Origin: CAZNKU01 sp045545235
Lineage (GTDB): Bacteria > Bacillota > Clostridia > Monoglobales > Firm-18
Reading direction: 5' to 3'
Assembly: GCA_045545235.1 (NCBI GenBank)
Contig: JAZQAN010000049.1
Location: 1 to 15,097 of the forward strand
Length of the DNA: 15,097 nt
The translations under genes were made by a program, and so were the position numbers. The notes under the pieces are model-generated. The model did no database searches, was not told the DNA's origin, and saw only the letters and a list, made by a program, of their open reading frames with translations. Shown here piece after piece: positions 12,921 to 15,097 of this stretch; position 1 is the stretch's first letter, and every line of letters starts with the position of its first letter.

Positions 12921-14294
12921 ATGTTTAAAAAACTATTTGCACCCAAGGATATGACAATGGGTTCTCCATGGAAAAGCATACTTTCTTTTGCTTTTCCTCT
13001 ACTTATAGGTAACATTGCACAGCAACTTTACAGTACTGTAGACAGTGTGGTTGTTGGGCGTTGTATAGGTGACAACGCATTGGCGGCTGTAGGAAGTGCT
13101 ATGCCTATTATAAATGTGTTGCTTGTGCTTTTTATGGGTATTTCGGCAGGTACTACAATTATGGTTTCACAGTATTTTGGCGCCAAAAACAGAGAAAAGC
13201 TTGCATATACAATAGGAAACAGTATTACTGTTACAGCTATATGCTGTGTGTTTATGATTGTGGTTTTTACTCCGTTTATACGTCCGGCATTACATTTGCT
13301 TAATACACCGGAATCTATTATAGACGGATGTCACGATTATTTGTTTATCGGGCTTGTAGGTATTGCAGGTATGGCTTATTATAATATTTTAAGTGGTATT
13401 ATAAGAGGTTTGGGAGATTCTTTTTCTTCTCTTCTTTATCTTCTGATAGCTACCGTTATAAATATAGTTCTTGATATTTACTTTGTTGCATACGTAGGAA
13501 TGGGTATAGGCGGTGTTGCACTTGCAACAGTAATTGCACAGGTTATATCTTCAGTACTTTGTCTTATTAAAATTTCAAGAATGACGGAGCATTTTGATTT
13601 TGGCATAAAGTATTTAAAGCCTGTTGGAGAATATGTTAAAACTATTGTTAAGCTTGGCTTGCCATCAGGGCTTACTCAGGCAATATTTTCTCTTGCAAAT
13701 ATATCTGTTCAGTCACTTTCAAATTGTTTTGGCGAAACTTTTATCGCCGCAAATATTGTTATTATGAGAGTTGATGGTTTTGCTATGATGCCAAACTTTT
13801 CGTTTGGTATGGCACTTACCACGTTTGCAGGGCAAAATGTAGGTGCAGGACTTTATGACAGAGTTATAAAAGGAGCTAAGCAGGGTACGGCAATAGCTGT
13901 TGGTTGTTCGGTAATTCTGACTGCCTTGATATTGATTTTTGGTAAATCACTTATGGGTATTTTTACAACTACAGATGTTCTTGTGGAAAAAAGTTATTAT
14001 CTTATGAAAATACTTGCAGCAGGCTATATTGCAATGGCTGTTACGCAAAGTCTTTGTGGTGTTATGCGAGGCTCGGGTGATACGGTAACACCTATGTGGA
14101 TTTCCATTATTTCAACAGTTATTGTACGAGTTCCTCTTGCGTATGCAATATCATACATGACAAGAACTCCCGAATTGCCTTATGGTAATTGTGAGTGTAT
14201 TCAGATTTCTCTTTTGGTATCCTGGGTTTTAGGTGCAGTTGTGACGGCTGTATTCTATAAAATAGGAAGATGGAAAAATAAAGCTATAAAATAA
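12921..14294 (+). CDS. MATE-family multidrug efflux transporter
   Basis: A 457-residue membrane protein with about twelve hydrophobic segments in two MatE repeats, the expected family size. MATE proteins export drugs and other cationic compounds in exchange for Na+ or H+. Typical segments are SFAFPLLIGNIAQQLYSTVD near the N-terminus, VGRCIGDNALAAVGSAMPI, ISAGTTIMVSQYFGAK and, in the second half, SFGMALTTFAGQNVGAG. AAGAGG (12908-12913) lies 7 nt ahead of ATG 12921; ATG 12915 is too close. It starts 42 nt after truA. A TATAAT at 12892-12897 lies in the gap but lacks a good -35 box. The substrate cannot be read from sequence. No clear terminator follows, only a weak AT-rich hairpin near 14333-14352. 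Confidence 0.92.
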   Translation: MFKKLFAPKDMTMGSPWKSILSFAFPLLIGNIAQQLYSTVDSVVVGRCIGDNALAAVGSAMPIINVLLVLFMGISAGTTIMVSQYFGAKNREKLAYTIGNSITVTAICCVFMIVVFTPFIRPALHLLNTPESIIDGCHDYLFIGLVGIAGMAYYNILSGIIRGLGDSFSSLLYLLIATVINIVLDIYFVAYVGMGIGGVALATVIAQVISSVLCLIKISRMTEHFDFGIKYLKPVGEYVKTIVKLGLPSGLTQAIFSLANISVQSLSNCFGETFIAANIVIMRVDGFAMMPNFSFGMALTTFAGQNVGAGLYDRVIKGAKQGTAIAVGCSVILTALILIFGKSLMGIFTTTDVLVEKSYYLMKILAAGYIAMAVTQSLCGVMRGSGDTVTPMWISIISTVIVRVPLAYAISYMTRTPELPYGNCECIQISLLVSWVLGAVVTAVFYKIGRWKNKAIK

Positions 14295-14371
14295 AATTCA
14301 GTAAAATACAAGCAAGTTTATTGTCGGTTTTGTAAAATTTGTAGAAATTTTTTGTAAGTATAAAAAAAATA

Positions 14372-14400
14372 TTGAAAATTGCTTTTGGGTATGATATACT
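14372..14400 (+). promoter_or_regulatory. Sigma-A promoter of purC
   Basis: TTGAAA (14372-14377) and TATACT (14395-14400) are separated by exactly 17 nt. Transcription would begin near 14407, leaving a leader of about 34 nt to ATG 14441. That leader is too short for a purine riboswitch, and none is visible in the whole gap from 14295. Confidence 0.75.
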
Positions 14401-14440
14401 ATATCCGTTAAAAAATTTATAAGAGAAGAAGGCATGATGT

Positions 14441-15097
14441 ATGAAGAAAATTTACGAAGGTAAAACAAAAGACGTTTACAGTCTTGATAACGGCAATGTA
14501 ATGTTGAAATTCAAAGATGACTGCACAGGTAAAGATGGTGTGTTTGATCCCGGTGAAAACTCTGTTGGTCTTACAATTGAAGGTATAGGTAAAGCAAATT
14601 TGAGAACTTCAGTTTACTATTTTGATATGCTTAAAGAAGCAGGTATTAAAACTCACTATGTAAGTGCCGATATTGAAAATGCTACTATGGAAGTTCTTCC
14701 TGCGACAGTATTTGGTCATGGCCTTGAAGTTATCTGCCGTCTTGTTGCAACAGGCAGCTTTATACGCAGATATGGTGAATATATAGAAGACGGTACTGCT
14801 TTGGAAGGCGGTTACGTTGAATGTACTTTTAAAAATGATGAAAAAGGCGACCCATTGGTTACAATGGAAGGTCTTGCTGCTTTGGGTGTTATGACTCCTG
14901 AAATGTTTGAAAGTATGAAGGAAAACACTCTTAAAATTACTAAGATTGTAGCAGATGACCTTAAGACAATCGGTCTTGACCTTTGGGATATTAAGTTTGA
15001 ATTTGGTTACAACAACGACGAAGTTATCCTTATTGACGAAATTGCATCAGGCAATATGCGTGTTTACAAGGATGGCGAGATTGTTAATCCGGTTGAG
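14441..15097 (+). CDS. purC: SAICAR synthetase PurC, 3' end outside window
   Basis: The reading frame is open from ATG 14441 to the end of the window, 219 codons. PurC (phosphoribosylaminoimidazole-succinocarboxamide synthase) joins CAIR and aspartate using ATP in purine synthesis. Signatures are the N-terminal YEGKTKDVY, LKFKDDCTGKDGVFDPG, VEVICRLVATGSF-like (here GLEVICRLVATGSFIRRYG), the FEFGYNNDEVILIDEIASGN block and MRVYKDGEIVNPVE near the end. The sequence is of the clostridial type, with the longer CTGKDGVFDPGENSVGL segment rather than the E. coli form. Probably only about 15 to 20 codons are missing. AAGAAGG at 14426-14432 sets the start. It has its own promoter, so it is likely the start of a purine gene set outside the window. 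Confidence 0.95.
   Translation, partial: MKKIYEGKTKDVYSLDNGNVMLKFKDDCTGKDGVFDPGENSVGLTIEGIGKANLRTSVYYFDMLKEAGIKTHYVSADIENATMEVLPATVFGHGLEVICRLVATGSFIRRYGEYIEDGTALEGGYVECTFKNDEKGDPLVTMEGLAALGVMTPEMFESMKENTLKITKIVADDLKTIGLDLWDIKFEFGYNNDEVILIDEIASGNMRVYKDGEIVNPVE

Noticed and set aside
14295..14440. Purine riboswitch or PurR box before purC
   Set aside because: The leader after the promoter is only about 34 nt, and no aptamer-like or box sequence is visible in the gap.

Overview
The window looks like chromosomal DNA of a low-GC Gram-positive anaerobe of the class Clostridia, probably a gut or rumen type. Supporting signs are strong AAGGAG-type ribosome binding sites, AT-rich codon use, a ThiT-type ECF transporter subunit under a TPP riboswitch, a clostridial-type PurC, a VanY-like peptidase with a copper-amine-oxidase-like stalk, and several beta-helix carbohydrate proteins. 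The taxon is inferred from these features; no rRNA is present.

Region 1 (1-815) has no intact gene. It holds a tight series of small hairpins (76-186), a longer stem-loop (291-325), unassigned coding debris, and a clear remnant of an L-rhamnose mutarotase gene (601-749) that has lost its middle, apparently by a deletion at a short A-rich repeat.

Region 2 (860-3952) carries three spaced genes: a GH28-like beta-helix protein, a CE1/esterase-D-type esterase and a Cof-type HAD phosphatase. The first two share an 18/22-nt matching element containing TTGACA upstream. With the rhamnose mutarotase remnant, this suggests a partly decayed locus for pectin or rhamnogalacturonan fragments. The beta-helix proteins and the esterase have no signal peptide, so they would act inside the cell on imported material.

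Region 3 (3983-10298) looks like one operon. A good sigma-A promoter precedes VanY-like carboxypeptidase, pectate-lyase-3-type beta-helix protein, metallophosphoesterase with an Fn3-like tail, SanA/YdcF-like membrane protein, neutral-ceramidase-like hydrolase and a DUF4430-like lipoprotein. Gaps are 14 to 39 nt, and a strong bidirectional terminator closes the unit. The combined function is unknown; this is the best candidate here for an undescribed system, but that rests on gene order only.

Region 4 (10330-11126, minus strand) is thiT, preceded by a consensus promoter, a complete TPP riboswitch and an intrinsic terminator. A plausible antiterminator is visible in which the 3' end of the aptamer pairs with the terminator loop and 3' arm.

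Region 5 (11166-14294) carries a ferritin-like/VIT1 fusion protein, truA and a MATE efflux protein. Region 6 (14372-15097) is a promoter and purC, which runs off the end of the window.
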